Assembly (NCBI GenBank): GCA_020632975.1
Contig: JACKEL010000009.1
Span: 1 to 64,000 of the forward strand
Length of the DNA: 64,000 nt
Origin: Myxococcales bacterium
GTDB taxonomy: Bacteria; Myxococcota_C; UBA6777
Direction: 5' to 3'
In this document: positions 1 to 9,681 of the stretch, piece by piece
How positions within the stretch are numbered: the stretch's first letter is position 1
Layout of the letters: every line of letters begins with the position of its first letter
Position numbers and translations under genes: made by a program
The notes under the pieces: generated by a model
The model's input: only the letters and a program-made list of their open reading frames with translations
Database searches by the model: none
What the model was told of the DNA's origin: nothing

Positions 1-795
1 CTCATACGCAGAGGACCCCAAGCGAGCAAGTGCCTCACGAGACCAATGTCGCACCCGTTCGTCTTTGTCTGAGAGCGCCAAGCGATACCATGTCGCTTGT
101 TGTTTCAGGTTGGGCTCGATATGCGGGAGGATCTGCAAGATCGCATAACGCACTTCCCATCCTGGATCAGGAGGCTTCCCGCAGAAAAATCCCTTTTGTT
201 TTCGAGGATTGTGGATATGCTCGTGGGCACTGTGACTGTTGGGATCGTTGGGGTTGTGGCTATGCAGATCGGCTTCTGTGGGAGCACCTTCTTGCAGCTC
301 CGCAAACAAAGTGTCCAAAAAGCGCCGTCCTTCGTCCCCAAAGCGCTTCAAGGCGTGTACCGCACGAAAACGCACGAAGGCCTTTTTATCTTTGAGGGCT
401 TCGTCCAACAATGCCAACTCAGCCTGACGACGCGAGGCCGATCGCCCCAACGCAAAGACGATACCTTCGCGGACTTTCCATTCTTTATGGTGAAGATAAG
501 CTTTCAACCAAGAAAGTTCGACGTGTCGACTTTTCCCAAGCAGCCAAGCGATCCGCAAGCGTGCAGGTTGCTTCGCGCGCAAAAAGCGCGGAAGCATCGT
601 GTCCACAAGCACCTTTTCAGAAACGGGCAAAGCTGCCCACATCGCAGGGAGTTTCGAAAGCGGTGCCTGAAGAACACGTCGTTGCCACCCTTCCCAACGT
701 CGTTGCAGAAGTTGCTGGTAGCCCAAGCCACCCGCCAACAACACAAACACCAACAATATCCACAAACGCGTCCAAACTACGCTTCTCTTCTCCAT
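1..795 (-). CDS. Membrane-anchored HEAT-repeat protein (C-terminus cut by window edge)
   Basis: The reading frame is open for 265 codons from an ATG at 795 to the window edge, so the C-terminus is missing. The protein begins MEKRSVVW and has one hydrophobic segment at about residues 9-25, consistent with an N-terminal membrane anchor. The rest is helical and looks like HEAT or PBS-lyase-type repeats: WKVREGIVFALGRSASRRQ at about 105 and WEVRYAILQILPHIEP near 215, followed by DERVRHWSREALARLG. A His/Asn-rich loop (DLHSHNPNDPNSHSAHEHIH) separates the two repeat blocks. HEAT arrays generally serve as protein-binding scaffolds, and no enzyme motif is visible. The gene is divergent from the secreted C2 protein at 1088. 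The coding call rests on frame, TM and repeat periodicity. Confidence 0.7.
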   Translation of the reverse strand, partial: MEKRSVVWTRLWILLVFVLLAGGLGYQQLLQRRWEGWQRRVLQAPLSKLPAMWAALPVSEKVLVDTMLPRFLRAKQPARLRIAWLLGKSRHVELSWLKAYLHHKEWKVREGIVFALGRSASRRQAELALLDEALKDKKAFVRFRAVHALKRFGDEGRRFLDTLFAELQEGAPTEADLHSHNPNDPNSHSAHEHIHNPRKQKGFFCGKPPDPGWEVRYAILQILPHIEPNLKQQATWYRLALSDKDERVRHWSREALARLGSSAYE

Positions 796-1087
796 GTCCT
801 TTACGCTTCCACTCCTTTTCTTGGCTCTTGCACCCCTCGATACCACAAGCACAAAAATCAAACAACAAAGACCCCAGCCTTCTTCCCAAAGACTCCCTCG
901 ACCTGTCATGTCCAGCCAGTCTCAAGCATGACAGGCATCCCTCATACACCGCAAGAAAAGCGACCTCCAAGGCATGATCCCTCCTTGCCAAGGATCGCCA
1001 CTACCAACAAGATAGTCGCAACATGCACGCTCCATTCAAGCAACGTCCCACAGCGGCTTGGACGATAGACGAAAGGGAGAGCTTCGA

Positions 1088-2728
1088 ATGCCTCGAAGAC
1101 TACGCCAACAGAGAACTTTCCTTTTGTGGCTTTGCGCATCTCTGGGATACTTATTGATCCCTTTGCATGCACAAGCCGCCCTACCACCCGTGATCTACGA
1201 GATCACGATCCAAAAAGCCAAGATCAAACCCACCAAGTCCAACGGACATGCTTGGGACTTTGGCATCGGAAAAAGCCGACTACCCGACGTTTTCTTGACT
1301 CTCGAAGCCAGAGGACAACGGCTCCAAACCGAGGTCCAGAACAATACACTGACCCCTTATTGGCAGCAAAAACAGATCTTTGCACTGCGAGACAATGACT
1401 ACGTCCACATCCAGCTCTACGACAAAGATGTCCATCGCATGGAGCTTATCGGGGAAACCAATCTTCAAATCTCCCAACTCAGCGCCTCCACAGAGCTTTC
1501 CTTTGGTCAGGTCGAGTCGCTTTCTTTGCATATCGTTCGACTGACAATCCCCAAAAGAACTCCTTTGAATCCCCCCAAGATCCCGCCCAAACCACGCGGA
1601 AAGATGCTGCTGCCCCCAGAGATTGAACCCACCCCAACGCGCTCGAAGCCGCCCGTAAGCCCCAAGCTTCGTCCTGTTCCGCCCCCTGAGCCACCCGCCC
1701 TTTTTTTGAGAGAACTCCCCTTTCCTGTCGAAGCGAAGGGCACCGTGCGCTATCGCCATATCCAAGCCAAACTGAGCATCCATGACGCCAGCCAAACGCT
1801 GTTTTTCTCGACGCCTGGGGAGTTACAAGCTTTTTCACTTGCGCCCATGAAACCGCTTTGGTCGTTAAGATCGAAAGATCTAATGATCTCTAACTTGTTG
1901 GCTCCTGCTTCGTCAGCGTATCTTTGGGTTGGACTCGCGGGTGGGACGCTTCAACAGCCCGACTTGTCAGAGACCCGACTTCCTTCCGCACTGCGCCTTT
2001 ATTCGCTTGCTCATCCCCCTTCCACTCTCAAACAACTGCATCCTTTTTTTGGCGATACCTTCACTTTGGCATGGAACGAAAAGACCCAACAGATCGCGTG
2101 GACAGACATCAAGGGACGCCTTTATCTTGCATCGACGCACGCCAAGCCCCCGCTCCTTCTCACCCAGCTTCCTGAAGTCCCTTTGAGCCTAACATTTTCT
2201 TCGGATGGAAGGTCACTTTGGTGGAGCGGTTACAACCATCCTCCCCAGACCATTGAGATCGCCTCCCCCAAACAACAACAAAAACCGCACGAGGTACTGA
2301 CAAAACACACTTCAGCCCTAGGTCTGATCGCTCACAAAGAACTGCTTGCTTGGTGCACGATGGAAGGACATGTAACTTGGTACAACCCTTCGCATCCTTC
2401 GCATCTTTCAGACAAAGACTTTGATAAAGTCCCATGCGTCCGCCTCTTCCCACACCCAGCCCAAGACGCGTGGATCATCCTTTACCCCACCAAGCTCATC
2501 CTTGCTCGCTCTCCTTCAGATCAGCCCACCACGGCCAAAGAAACGCAAGAAGTCACGTTCCCCAACGACCCCGCCTTGGATGCAACCCTTTCTTCTAAAT
2601 CACAGACTCTTTTTACGCTGCATCAAAGCGGAAAGATCCGCCGTTGGAGCTTGCAAGCTCCCGCGCCACCCAGTCCACCCAAACCAAGCCCCACCCCAAA
2701 CGCCCCCACTAGCGGTACCAAACAATAA
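1088..2728 (+). CDS. Secreted protein with C2-like domain and beta-propeller-like C-terminus
   Basis: A 546-residue protein. The start at 1088 (MPRRLRQQ) is preferred over an upstream one because GGGAG lies just upstream and a signal peptide follows (basic start, LLWLCASLGYLLIPL, cleavage near AQA/ALPP). Residues about 32-150 resemble a C2 domain: PDVFLTLEARG, then TLTPYWQQKQIF, then VHIQLYDKDVHRMELIGE. This matches the family pattern of a conserved NTLNPxWN strand and DxD calcium loop. A Pro-rich linker (about 155-205) leads to a region with strands typical of WD/PQQ-like propellers (AYLWVGLAGGTLQ, SLTFSSDGRSLWWSG). It is probably exported to the periplasm or surface. Its last 20 bases overlap the 3' end of the convergent gene at 2709. 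The exact function is unknown. Confidence 0.72.
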   Translation: MPRRLRQQRTFLLWLCASLGYLLIPLHAQAALPPVIYEITIQKAKIKPTKSNGHAWDFGIGKSRLPDVFLTLEARGQRLQTEVQNNTLTPYWQQKQIFALRDNDYVHIQLYDKDVHRMELIGETNLQISQLSASTELSFGQVESLSLHIVRLTIPKRTPLNPPKIPPKPRGKMLLPPEIEPTPTRSKPPVSPKLRPVPPPEPPALFLRELPFPVEAKGTVRYRHIQAKLSIHDASQTLFFSTPGELQAFSLAPMKPLWSLRSKDLMISNLLAPASSAYLWVGLAGGTLQQPDLSETRLPSALRLYSLAHPPSTLKQLHPFFGDTFTLAWNEKTQQIAWTDIKGRLYLASTHAKPPLLLTQLPEVPLSLTFSSDGRSLWWSGYNHPPQTIEIASPKQQQKPHEVLTKHTSALGLIAHKELLAWCTMEGHVTWYNPSHPSHLSDKDFDKVPCVRLFPHPAQDAWIILYPTKLILARSPSDQPTTAKETQEVTFPNDPALDATLSSKSQTLFTLHQSGKIRRWSLQAPAPPSPPKPSPTPNAPTSGTKQ

Positions 2729-5700
2729 TCTTTCCAAAGTCATCTGTCCCCGCAAGCCACGCACTATCCGAAGACCAAGCAACGGTGCGTACCACTGTAG
2801 TATGCAGCGAAAGCGTTCGATGCAGCGTGCCAGAGGGGGTCCAGATCCGAATCTCTCCATTCGCCAAACCTGCCGCCAGCCACCCATCGGGGCTATAGCG
2901 CAACGAGATGATCGCATCATTGGCGGTATAGAGCTTTTGCAAAGGACCTGTACTCGATAGCGGGGACCAAAAGGACATCTCTTTGTTGACAAGAGCAGTC
3001 GTAATCACCCGTCCATCGGGGCGATATCCCACATCTACACCATCATCTGTGGTGGAGATCGTTTGCAACAACATCCCATCGCTGACGCGCCAGATCTGCA
3101 AGACTTTCTGTTTGGTGACTGCGGCAAGCGTCTGTCCATCAGGAGCAAAGGTGATCCTAGTTGGCTCATCGCTGACGTTGATGGTGCGCAAAGGCATACC
3201 ATCCACAGCATTCCAAAGCCGAATCGTCTTGTCCTTGGAAGTAGAAGCCAACACCTTTTTGTCCACGGTGATCTCAAGATCGTTGATCTCGCCTGTATGG
3301 ACGGAGATCGTCGAAAGCAGCTTGTTTTGGATCACATTCCAATAACGGATGGTCATGTCCTTGGAAGCGGAGATCACGGTCGAGTCATCCAAAAACACGA
3401 CGCTGGTGACGTCGTTTGTATGCCCCGTCAGTACGCCGAGTTGGGCGCCCGAGTTGGTTTGCCACAAACGAACAGACTTGTTGGAGTGAGCAGAAGCGAT
3501 GGTTGTATGGTTTGGTGAGAAAGCGAGATCCCACACAACATTCATTGGCCCCGTAAAGACAGGTAGATTCGACGTCGCAACATCACAGTCATCGACTTTT
3601 CCATTACAGTCATCGTCGATCCCATTACCGCAGATCTCATTGGTGGGTAACACTGACCCAGAACAAGCCCCCCATTGTCCCGCAGCACAAGTCTGTTCAC
3701 CTGTTCGACAGGTACCTTTGCAACTCCAAACGCCTCCCGCACCCAGCACGCAACCGATGGACACCGCAGGAAACTCACAACTTCGTGTGATGCCGTCGAT
3801 CTGCCCATCACAATCATTATCTATCCCATCGCAAATCTCGGTCGATGGGGGATTTGCAACAGCATCACACAAAACGCCAGACTTGTTTGTGTTGCAAACG
3901 ACTTGTCCTGTTTGCAAACACGCACCAACACCCGCATCGCAAGAGAATCCTTTGCTTGGCCAGTTTTCATCGACCTTGCCATCGCAGTCGTTGTCTTGGT
4001 CGTCACAGATCTCATTTTGTGGAGCGACTTCTCCTACGCATGGGCCCCAAAGTCCCCGTTGGTCGCAGGTTTGGCTACCCTGACGACACAGACCCACCAT
4101 GCTTCCGCAGATCTGCGTGTGGCCAGACATACAACCTCCGCAGCCTTCGTCCACGCTACCATCGCAGTCGTTGTCTTTTCCATCGCAGATATCCAAAGCA
4201 GGAACGCCAGGAACAGCGTTGCATTGGGTATCACGCAGATCGGCACGACAAACAATGGTTCCCGTTCTTTCGCAAGCACCTTGCCCAACGTTGCAAGTCT
4301 CGCCTTTTTTCGACCAGTCTTCGTCGATCTTGCCATCGCAATCGTTATCGATCTCGTCGCACAGCTCGGTGACAGGGGAAGCTCCGGCACAAACGACCTT
4401 CCCTCCTTGGCATTGGCTTTTCCCTGAAGAACAAGCCCCAGCTTGCCCAGTGGAACAGTCTGCCCCTAGACCAAGCGCGCCATCGTCGATCTTGCCGTTA
4501 CAATCGTTGTCTTTGCCATCACAGATCTCTTGTGCAGGAGCAACTTGCCCTTGGCACGGGCCCCATTGACCGCTCTGAGAACATGTCTGGCTACCTTGTT
4601 TGCACTCACCTTCTGTCGAACCACAGGCTTGTGTTTGACCTGCTTGGCAGGGGCAGATCTCATCGACTTGACCATCACAGTTGTCATCTTTTCCGTTACA
4701 AGTCTCGGGTAGAGGGACGACTTCGCCTTCACATCCACCCCAAACGCCTGCTTTGCAAGTCTGGGTGCCTTGCTTGCACTCACCAACCCCCACGGCTTGT
4801 TGGGGGCCACCAAAGCAGCTTCGTTGGAGCCCTTCGTCGGTTTTGCCGTCGCAGTCGTTGTCGATTCCATCGCAGACCTCTGTGCTAGGTAGTTGGACAG
4901 ACAAACAAGCGCTCCAAACCTGCGTATCCAAACAAAATTGCATACCTGTTCGGCAGCTTCCTTGGCAAGTCCACTTTCCGTCCGCGCCTTCTTTGCAACC
5001 AGCCGTTTCTGTGTAGCAGGTTTGGGACTGCCCTGAGCGACATCCACATGGCGGCGTCTCGTCGATCTGTCCATCGCAGTTATCATCGAGGCCATTTCCG
5101 CAGATCTCGTCCACGGGTTTTTGAAGCGAGACACAACTCAGTTTGCCATCCACACACTGTTCGCTTCCACGCTGACAGATCCCTTTTGCGGTGGGATGGG
5201 AACATGGGTTCCCTGCACCTGCGACATTGTCGTCGATCAGTCCGTTGCAATCGTTATCTTGGCCATCGCAGGACTCTTCGACAGGGGTAACTTGAGCAAC
5301 ACACTCGCCCCAGATACGGTCGGTTCCGCAACTTTGTTTCCCAACAGCACAAGACCCCTCACAACGATAGCTTCCATCTGCTTGCTCGATGCATCCGCCT
5401 TTAGAGGAATAGCATGAGCGGGTGCTCCCCGCTTCGCAGTCGCAGGAGATCCCGTCGTCGATTTGTCCATTGCAGTCGTTGTCTTTTTTGTCGCAAATCT
5501 CGGTCGATGGGCCGCTTTGGTCTAAACAATTGCCCCACTTGTTGTCTGGCAAACAGAACTGGCTCCCATAACGACACTCTCCTTTGGCTTCCGTGCCATC
5601 AGGGCCAGCGTAGCACTTTTGCCGTGTGCCTGGCTCACAAGTACAATCGATCCCCTCGTCCACACGCCCATCACAGTCATTGTCCACGCGATCACAGATC

Positions 5701-5999
5701 TCCGCGCGAGGCAGTACTTGTTCCAAACAAGCGGACCAAACACCTTCTTTCAAGCAGATCTTTCGACCTGTTCGACAGATCCCGATATTTGCGGTGGCTT
5801 TGGGTCCCACATAACAAACCCCTTCATCACCCGAGATGCACTGTTTGTCGCTACAGACACCGCCCAAACAGTATTTGGTTTTCGTGCTGATCGCGCAGTC
5901 TTGATCTGTACTGCACGCACGAAACTCGGGTTCTCCGCAAGCCTGAAGCGACGCCGCCAAGACCCAAAGCATGGAAAGAAAGAGCACTCGAAAAATCAT
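2709..5999 (-). CDS. MopE-type metal-binding repeat lipoprotein with C-terminal WD40 propeller
   Basis: A 1096-residue protein. The start at 5999 (MIFRVLFLSMLW) gives a short lipoprotein signal ending ASLQAC, so the protein is probably lipid-anchored at an outer membrane. The N-terminal three quarters contain twelve repeats of the type DNDCDGxxDE or DDNCDGQIDE (for example VDNDCDGRVDEGIDC), each with flanking Cys pairs and C.xG.q.C segments. This is the putative metal-binding motif first described in MopE of Methylococcus. From about residue 830 the sequence changes to WD40 repeats (SPNHTTIASAHSNKSVRLW, then a GHTNDVTSVVF unit), giving about six or seven blades. It is last in a probable five-gene minus-strand unit, 147 bp after the kinase at 6147. 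Its 3' end overlaps the convergent C2 gene. The ligand is not predictable. Confidence 0.85.
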   Translation of the reverse strand: MIFRVLFLSMLWVLAASLQACGEPEFRACSTDQDCAISTKTKYCLGGVCSDKQCISGDEGVCYVGPKATANIGICRTGRKICLKEGVWSACLEQVLPRAEICDRVDNDCDGRVDEGIDCTCEPGTRQKCYAGPDGTEAKGECRYGSQFCLPDNKWGNCLDQSGPSTEICDKKDNDCNGQIDDGISCDCEAGSTRSCYSSKGGCIEQADGSYRCEGSCAVGKQSCGTDRIWGECVAQVTPVEESCDGQDNDCNGLIDDNVAGAGNPCSHPTAKGICQRGSEQCVDGKLSCVSLQKPVDEICGNGLDDNCDGQIDETPPCGCRSGQSQTCYTETAGCKEGADGKWTCQGSCRTGMQFCLDTQVWSACLSVQLPSTEVCDGIDNDCDGKTDEGLQRSCFGGPQQAVGVGECKQGTQTCKAGVWGGCEGEVVPLPETCNGKDDNCDGQVDEICPCQAGQTQACGSTEGECKQGSQTCSQSGQWGPCQGQVAPAQEICDGKDNDCNGKIDDGALGLGADCSTGQAGACSSGKSQCQGGKVVCAGASPVTELCDEIDNDCDGKIDEDWSKKGETCNVGQGACERTGTIVCRADLRDTQCNAVPGVPALDICDGKDNDCDGSVDEGCGGCMSGHTQICGSMVGLCRQGSQTCDQRGLWGPCVGEVAPQNEICDDQDNDCDGKVDENWPSKGFSCDAGVGACLQTGQVVCNTNKSGVLCDAVANPPSTEICDGIDNDCDGQIDGITRSCEFPAVSIGCVLGAGGVWSCKGTCRTGEQTCAAGQWGACSGSVLPTNEICGNGIDDDCNGKVDDCDVATSNLPVFTGPMNVVWDLAFSPNHTTIASAHSNKSVRLWQTNSGAQLGVLTGHTNDVTSVVFLDDSTVISASKDMTIRYWNVIQNKLLSTISVHTGEINDLEITVDKKVLASTSKDKTIRLWNAVDGMPLRTINVSDEPTRITFAPDGQTLAAVTKQKVLQIWRVSDGMLLQTISTTDDGVDVGYRPDGRVITTALVNKEMSFWSPLSSTGPLQKLYTANDAIISLRYSPDGWLAAGLANGEIRIWTPSGTLHRTLSLHTTVVRTVAWSSDSAWLAGTDDFGKIIVWYR

Positions 6000-6146
6000 A
6001 TATTTTGGCAATGACTTCAAGATGATACACCTGCAACAATCTTTTCGACGATGGTAAAAAAGCTCTAGGAGAAAGAGGGAGAAGAAGAAAGGGAAGGGCA
6101 AAAGAGCGATTTCATCCTTGAGACCGAAGTGTTCAGCCTTCGCCGA

Positions 6147-8579
6147 TTATCTCTTCAAACAATAATCAAGATCGGGATCAAAACCCAAGTCATTCTCTTG
6201 CTCAGCAGCCAAACGCACGCTAACTCTACGTTTTTGGATGCGGCGTTCAAACTGACAGGGTTTAAAACGATGCAAGCCCAACTTGAGTGATATCTTTTCT
6301 TTTGGATCTTGTAGCACACAGATCCATTTTGCAAAACGCATCACGGAAAGCTCTGTTTGCACGGACGCATTTTTTGGATTCAAATCAAAGCGATACCACT
6401 GTTTGCCTTCTGTATCAGGAGGACAACCTGGCGTTTGCAAGACACCAGCCGCTACATGTTTTTTGTGGTGGACCCGCTGCACTTTTTTGCGCTTACGCAT
6501 CAAAGGTTTGCGACGCGCAGGCTGTGGGACACTTGGCTCGACCCGAGGAGGCGAAATGGGCTGCACCAACGCCACCTTTCTTTCAGGGGCAACAGGAGCC
6601 ACTTCTCGGGTCCGTGGCTTGGGCTCTTCAGGCGCTTTTGTGATCTTCGAGGGCTGCTTTTCGGATGGTAGGCTTGGTGCGTTGGGTGTCTTTTGCTTCA
6701 AAGAGAAAAAGATCATCCCCCCCAACAAACCACCCACTCCCAAAGCCAACAACACAAACCATCGGATATTCGAGCGTTTTCCCCATCCTTCAAGCGCAAC
6801 ATCATCCAGTTCATCATGCGCAATCTCTCGACTATCCGAGATCGCTTGCCAAGTATCTTTGGACTCATGATGACGTAATGCGTGGAAAGGCCCGTCTTCG
6901 ACATGTTCAGGGGTGGTTTGCGAGATCACACCAGGAAAACTGTCTTTGGGGGTGATGTAAGGATCTTGGCCATGGCCACTCTTGGACCAAGCATCCAAGG
7001 CCCGCAATGCCTCCTCTCCATTCAAATGAGGAGAGCCATACTTCGGCGTAGGCGCCTCAGAAAGCGAGGAGTAAGAAGGGCTTGCGTTCACACGCTCGGC
7101 TTCTTGCTCTTTCGAAGGGATCGAAAAAGGGATCACATTCAACATCGCGCTTGAGGAAGGAGGAGGCTCGATCAGCTCGATACCACGGGGATAAGAGTCC
7201 ATATTGGGCAAAGATGGAGAAGAAGCGATCACAGGCTCTTTCTCATCCTCTCCAGCAAGTTCCAAACGCTCCTTTTGCTTTGGCGCCTTGGCGTCCAAAG
7301 TTTCCTGTGTCCCCAACGTTGTCTTGTACGCTTCTGCTGAAGTCGAAACTTGATCTTGCGAAGGTGAAGACCCATGACCCCCACCACTCGGGGATCGACG
7401 AGGTGTTCTCTTGTGGGCATCGCCACTTGTGGGCGGCAACAAAAGATCCTCTTTGGAGTCAAAGATCACCCCATCCATCCCATCCAAAGACGACTGGCTC
7501 GATCTTTTCGGATTCACGGGCGGAAGATAACCGTCTTCTCGCGCAAGCTCGATCGCCATCTGAAAATGATGGAAAAACTCAGCCACTGAACCAAAGCGCT
7601 CAACACGACGACGCGCGATCGACTTCATGATCACACGCTCGATCGCATCTGGCACCAAGCCTCCAGGCAAGGCATCCGCCAAACGTGGCGCGTCTTCCTT
7701 CACCTTGCGGTTGGCGTAGTGCAAAAGGGAAAAGTCTTTTTGTTCTGAAGGTGCCAGAAAAGGCGTATAACCCGCCAACAACTCATAAAAGATGGTGCCG
7801 ATCGCATACACGTCCGTGGACTCATCCACATAACCATTCCCCACAAACTGTTCGGGGGCCATGTAAAGTGGTGTCCCAACCGCCCGATGGATCGAGGAAG
7901 TGAGCTTTTCACCTCGAACGTCTTGTGCGATCCCAAAGTCCATCACCTTGAGAAAGATCTCGTCGTTGGGGCGCTCCAAAAGGAAGATATTGCTGGGTTT
8001 GAGATCGCGGTGCAGGATATTCGCTTGATGCGCGACCATCATCGCCTTGCACAATTGCTCCACGATCTGAACGATCTGCACAAACGAAAATTGTTTCTGG
8101 TTCTCAAAAAACCATTCCAGATCCTGTCCCCGAAGATACTCCATCACATAAAAGTACCCGAGTTCTGGAAGCTTCCCAAAGTCATCAAAGATCCGCACCA
8201 CGTGTTGATTCTCTTGCGAAAGAAAAGAAGTCACCTGGATCTCTCGCAAAAACCGCTTCAGCGAGACCTCATCTTTCAACAACTCAGGGCGGATAAACTT
8301 CACGACGCGGCGCGCATTGGCCGAAAGATACTGGTGACGCGCTGAATAGACGATCCCGCCGCCACCTTCCCCCAACTTTTTCTCTAAAAGATATTTGCCC
8401 GCAATAATCACCCGAGGCAGCATACAACTCGGACAATACAGGGGTTTTTCTCCCTCGCCAAGAAAACGTGGAGCTCTCCCTGTGTCAAAACCACACTGCG
8501 GACACTGTTCGGGCCGCCGATTGACGGGGCCTGATCCACTGTCCTTCGCCGATGAAAGCTCCTTGTTCGATGATGTCAT
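6147..8579 (-). CDS. Ser/Thr protein kinase (PknB type) with N-terminal zinc ribbon and one TM helix
   Basis: An 810-residue kinase. Cys26/29 and Cys49/52 (CPQC...CPSC) form a probable zinc ribbon. The catalytic domain spans about 61-335: GEGGGG at 70-75, VVKF with lysine near 94, HRDLKPSN at 190-197, DFG at 214-216 and MAPEQ near 240-244. All catalytic residues needed for activity are present. A long acidic, Ser/Pro-rich linker follows. A single membrane helix (WFVLLALGVGGLLGGMIFF) lies at about 605-627, and then a Pro/Arg/Lys-rich extracytoplasmic tail with a small C-terminal domain containing four Cys. The kinase domain is therefore cytoplasmic and a sensor-like tail is outside. AGGAAAG precedes the ATG. 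The gene sits between a PEGA-like gene and the MopE/WD40 gene, which are possible partners. Confidence 0.92.
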   Translation of the reverse strand: MTSSNKELSSAKDSGSGPVNRRPEQCPQCGFDTGRAPRFLGEGEKPLYCPSCMLPRVIIAGKYLLEKKLGEGGGGIVYSARHQYLSANARRVVKFIRPELLKDEVSLKRFLREIQVTSFLSQENQHVVRIFDDFGKLPELGYFYVMEYLRGQDLEWFFENQKQFSFVQIVQIVEQLCKAMMVAHQANILHRDLKPSNIFLLERPNDEIFLKVMDFGIAQDVRGEKLTSSIHRAVGTPLYMAPEQFVGNGYVDESTDVYAIGTIFYELLAGYTPFLAPSEQKDFSLLHYANRKVKEDAPRLADALPGGLVPDAIERVIMKSIARRRVERFGSVAEFFHHFQMAIELAREDGYLPPVNPKRSSQSSLDGMDGVIFDSKEDLLLPPTSGDAHKRTPRRSPSGGGHGSSPSQDQVSTSAEAYKTTLGTQETLDAKAPKQKERLELAGEDEKEPVIASSPSLPNMDSYPRGIELIEPPPSSSAMLNVIPFSIPSKEQEAERVNASPSYSSLSEAPTPKYGSPHLNGEEALRALDAWSKSGHGQDPYITPKDSFPGVISQTTPEHVEDGPFHALRHHESKDTWQAISDSREIAHDELDDVALEGWGKRSNIRWFVLLALGVGGLLGGMIFFSLKQKTPNAPSLPSEKQPSKITKAPEEPKPRTREVAPVAPERKVALVQPISPPRVEPSVPQPARRKPLMRKRKKVQRVHHKKHVAAGVLQTPGCPPDTEGKQWYRFDLNPKNASVQTELSVMRFAKWICVLQDPKEKISLKLGLHRFKPCQFERRIQKRRVSVRLAAEQENDLGFDPDLDYCLKR

Positions 8580-8661
8580 CAGACTTTCCTCACAGGAGAG
8601 AGCGCAAAAGAACGGTTTTCTAACACATGTCGCTATTCTAGTTCAACGAATTAGAAAAACT

Positions 8662-9681
8662 TCAATTTTCAAGAGTTAAAAGGCGCGAGCGAGGCAACTG
8701 AGCGTCTGACGACGGAGGTTGGGAGGCTCGGTTTGCTGCAAGCTGTGCAAAGATCGCGCCCGCAAGCAGTACGACACCCACTCCGCCTGCCACAAAGCCA
8801 GCGACCTTAAAGACACCCGCTTGGTTAAACTTCCCATAAAACTCTTCGTCAGTGATGGTCTTCGCAGTCTCAGGATTCGAGATCAACGCGTTCAGACGGG
8901 CTTGTTCGACGGACGCATAGATCACAAGGCCCAACCCTGCGACCAAAAGGCTCCCTCCCACCACGTAACCAGCGATCACAAGGGGCGGAACCTTCTTGGC
9001 AACGAGGACACGCTTTTCGATGATCTGGATCTGCGCAGGGGTGACATTCAAAGTCACCATCACACCGCGCTTTAACTCGATTTTTTTCGATTGAACTTTG
9101 CCTGCGACGCCTTGCACGCGGATCTGATAATGCCCTGGTCGCAAAGGTTGGTTGAAATCGCCCGTGGCATCGCCCTGATACTTGTATCCTTTGACCGATA
9201 CCTTCGCCTCTTTCGAGCCCGTCACGACCACCAAAGGCGTGTAGCCTATCTCTTTTTTCAACGCCTCCGCTTGTTGGCGATTCATCCGACAACGAAAGCT
9301 ACTCTCGCAGTACCCTTCCCGAAACGTCCGCAACAACAACGCTGCTGCACGCTCTCGCAGAAAGTTCGCCTCTTCCTTGGTGGCTGCTTTCCTTGCGGCT
9401 TGGCGATAACACAAAGAGCCATGTCGCAAAAATCGATCTTTTAGCAACTTCCGTTGGCTCGCCCAAGAAGGCTCTTTATCGACACGTTGGAAAAGTTTGT
9501 CGTAGCAGTCTGCGGCCTCCAAAAAGGCCCCGTCCGAGAACATGCCTTGACACGAATCTTCTTCTTTCATTCCCCAACTGACCGAAGGCATCGCGAGAGA
9601 AAAAAGCCACGAGAACACAAGTAGCCCCAAGACCCCTGCTCGATGTCTCTCTCTGTTAGGGCGTTTCGCAGTTTTTCTCAT
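8662..9681 (-). CDS. PEGA-like membrane protein A (signal peptide, helical N-domain, TM-loop-TM)
   Basis: A 339-residue protein. The start at 9681 (MRKTAKRP) is chosen because GGAG lies six bases upstream. It overlaps the end of the upstream gene by 26 bp, suggesting translational coupling. A signal peptide ends near PSVSWG. Residues about 38-145 are helical and Cys-containing (possibly TPR-like). Residues about 160-225 resemble a PEGA domain (PLVVVTGSKEAKVSVKGYKY, then LRPGHYQIRVQGV). Two hydrophobic helices (about 240-265 and 295-320) flank a roughly 35-residue loop. The middle of the gene is about 98 percent identical in DNA to the paralogue at 10791. PEGA domains are known in surface-associated proteins, often with kinases, and a kinase gene follows after 82 bp. 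Confidence 0.78.
   Translation of the reverse strand: MRKTAKRPNRERHRAGVLGLLVFSWLFSLAMPSVSWGMKEEDSCQGMFSDGAFLEAADCYDKLFQRVDKEPSWASQRKLLKDRFLRHGSLCYRQAARKAATKEEANFLRERAAALLLRTFREGYCESSFRCRMNRQQAEALKKEIGYTPLVVVTGSKEAKVSVKGYKYQGDATGDFNQPLRPGHYQIRVQGVAGKVQSKKIELKRGVMVTLNVTPAQIQIIEKRVLVAKKVPPLVIAGYVVGGSLLVAGLGLVIYASVEQARLNALISNPETAKTITDEEFYGKFNQAGVFKVAGFVAGGVGVVLLAGAIFAQLAANRASQPPSSDAQLPRSRLLTLEN
8994..9380. repeat. Near-identical 387-bp duplicated core (copy 1; copy 2 at 11135-11521)
   Basis: Aligning the two PEGA-like genes with a constant offset of 2141 bp gives 387 ungapped positions with eight mismatches counted by eye. Identity falls off on both sides. Confidence 0.85.

Noticed and set aside
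97..1068. Plus-strand open frame of 323 codons
   Set aside because: Low-complexity, Arg/His/Pro/Cys-rich translation. The minus strand has a better protein (TM helix plus HEAT-like repeats) over most of the same bases.
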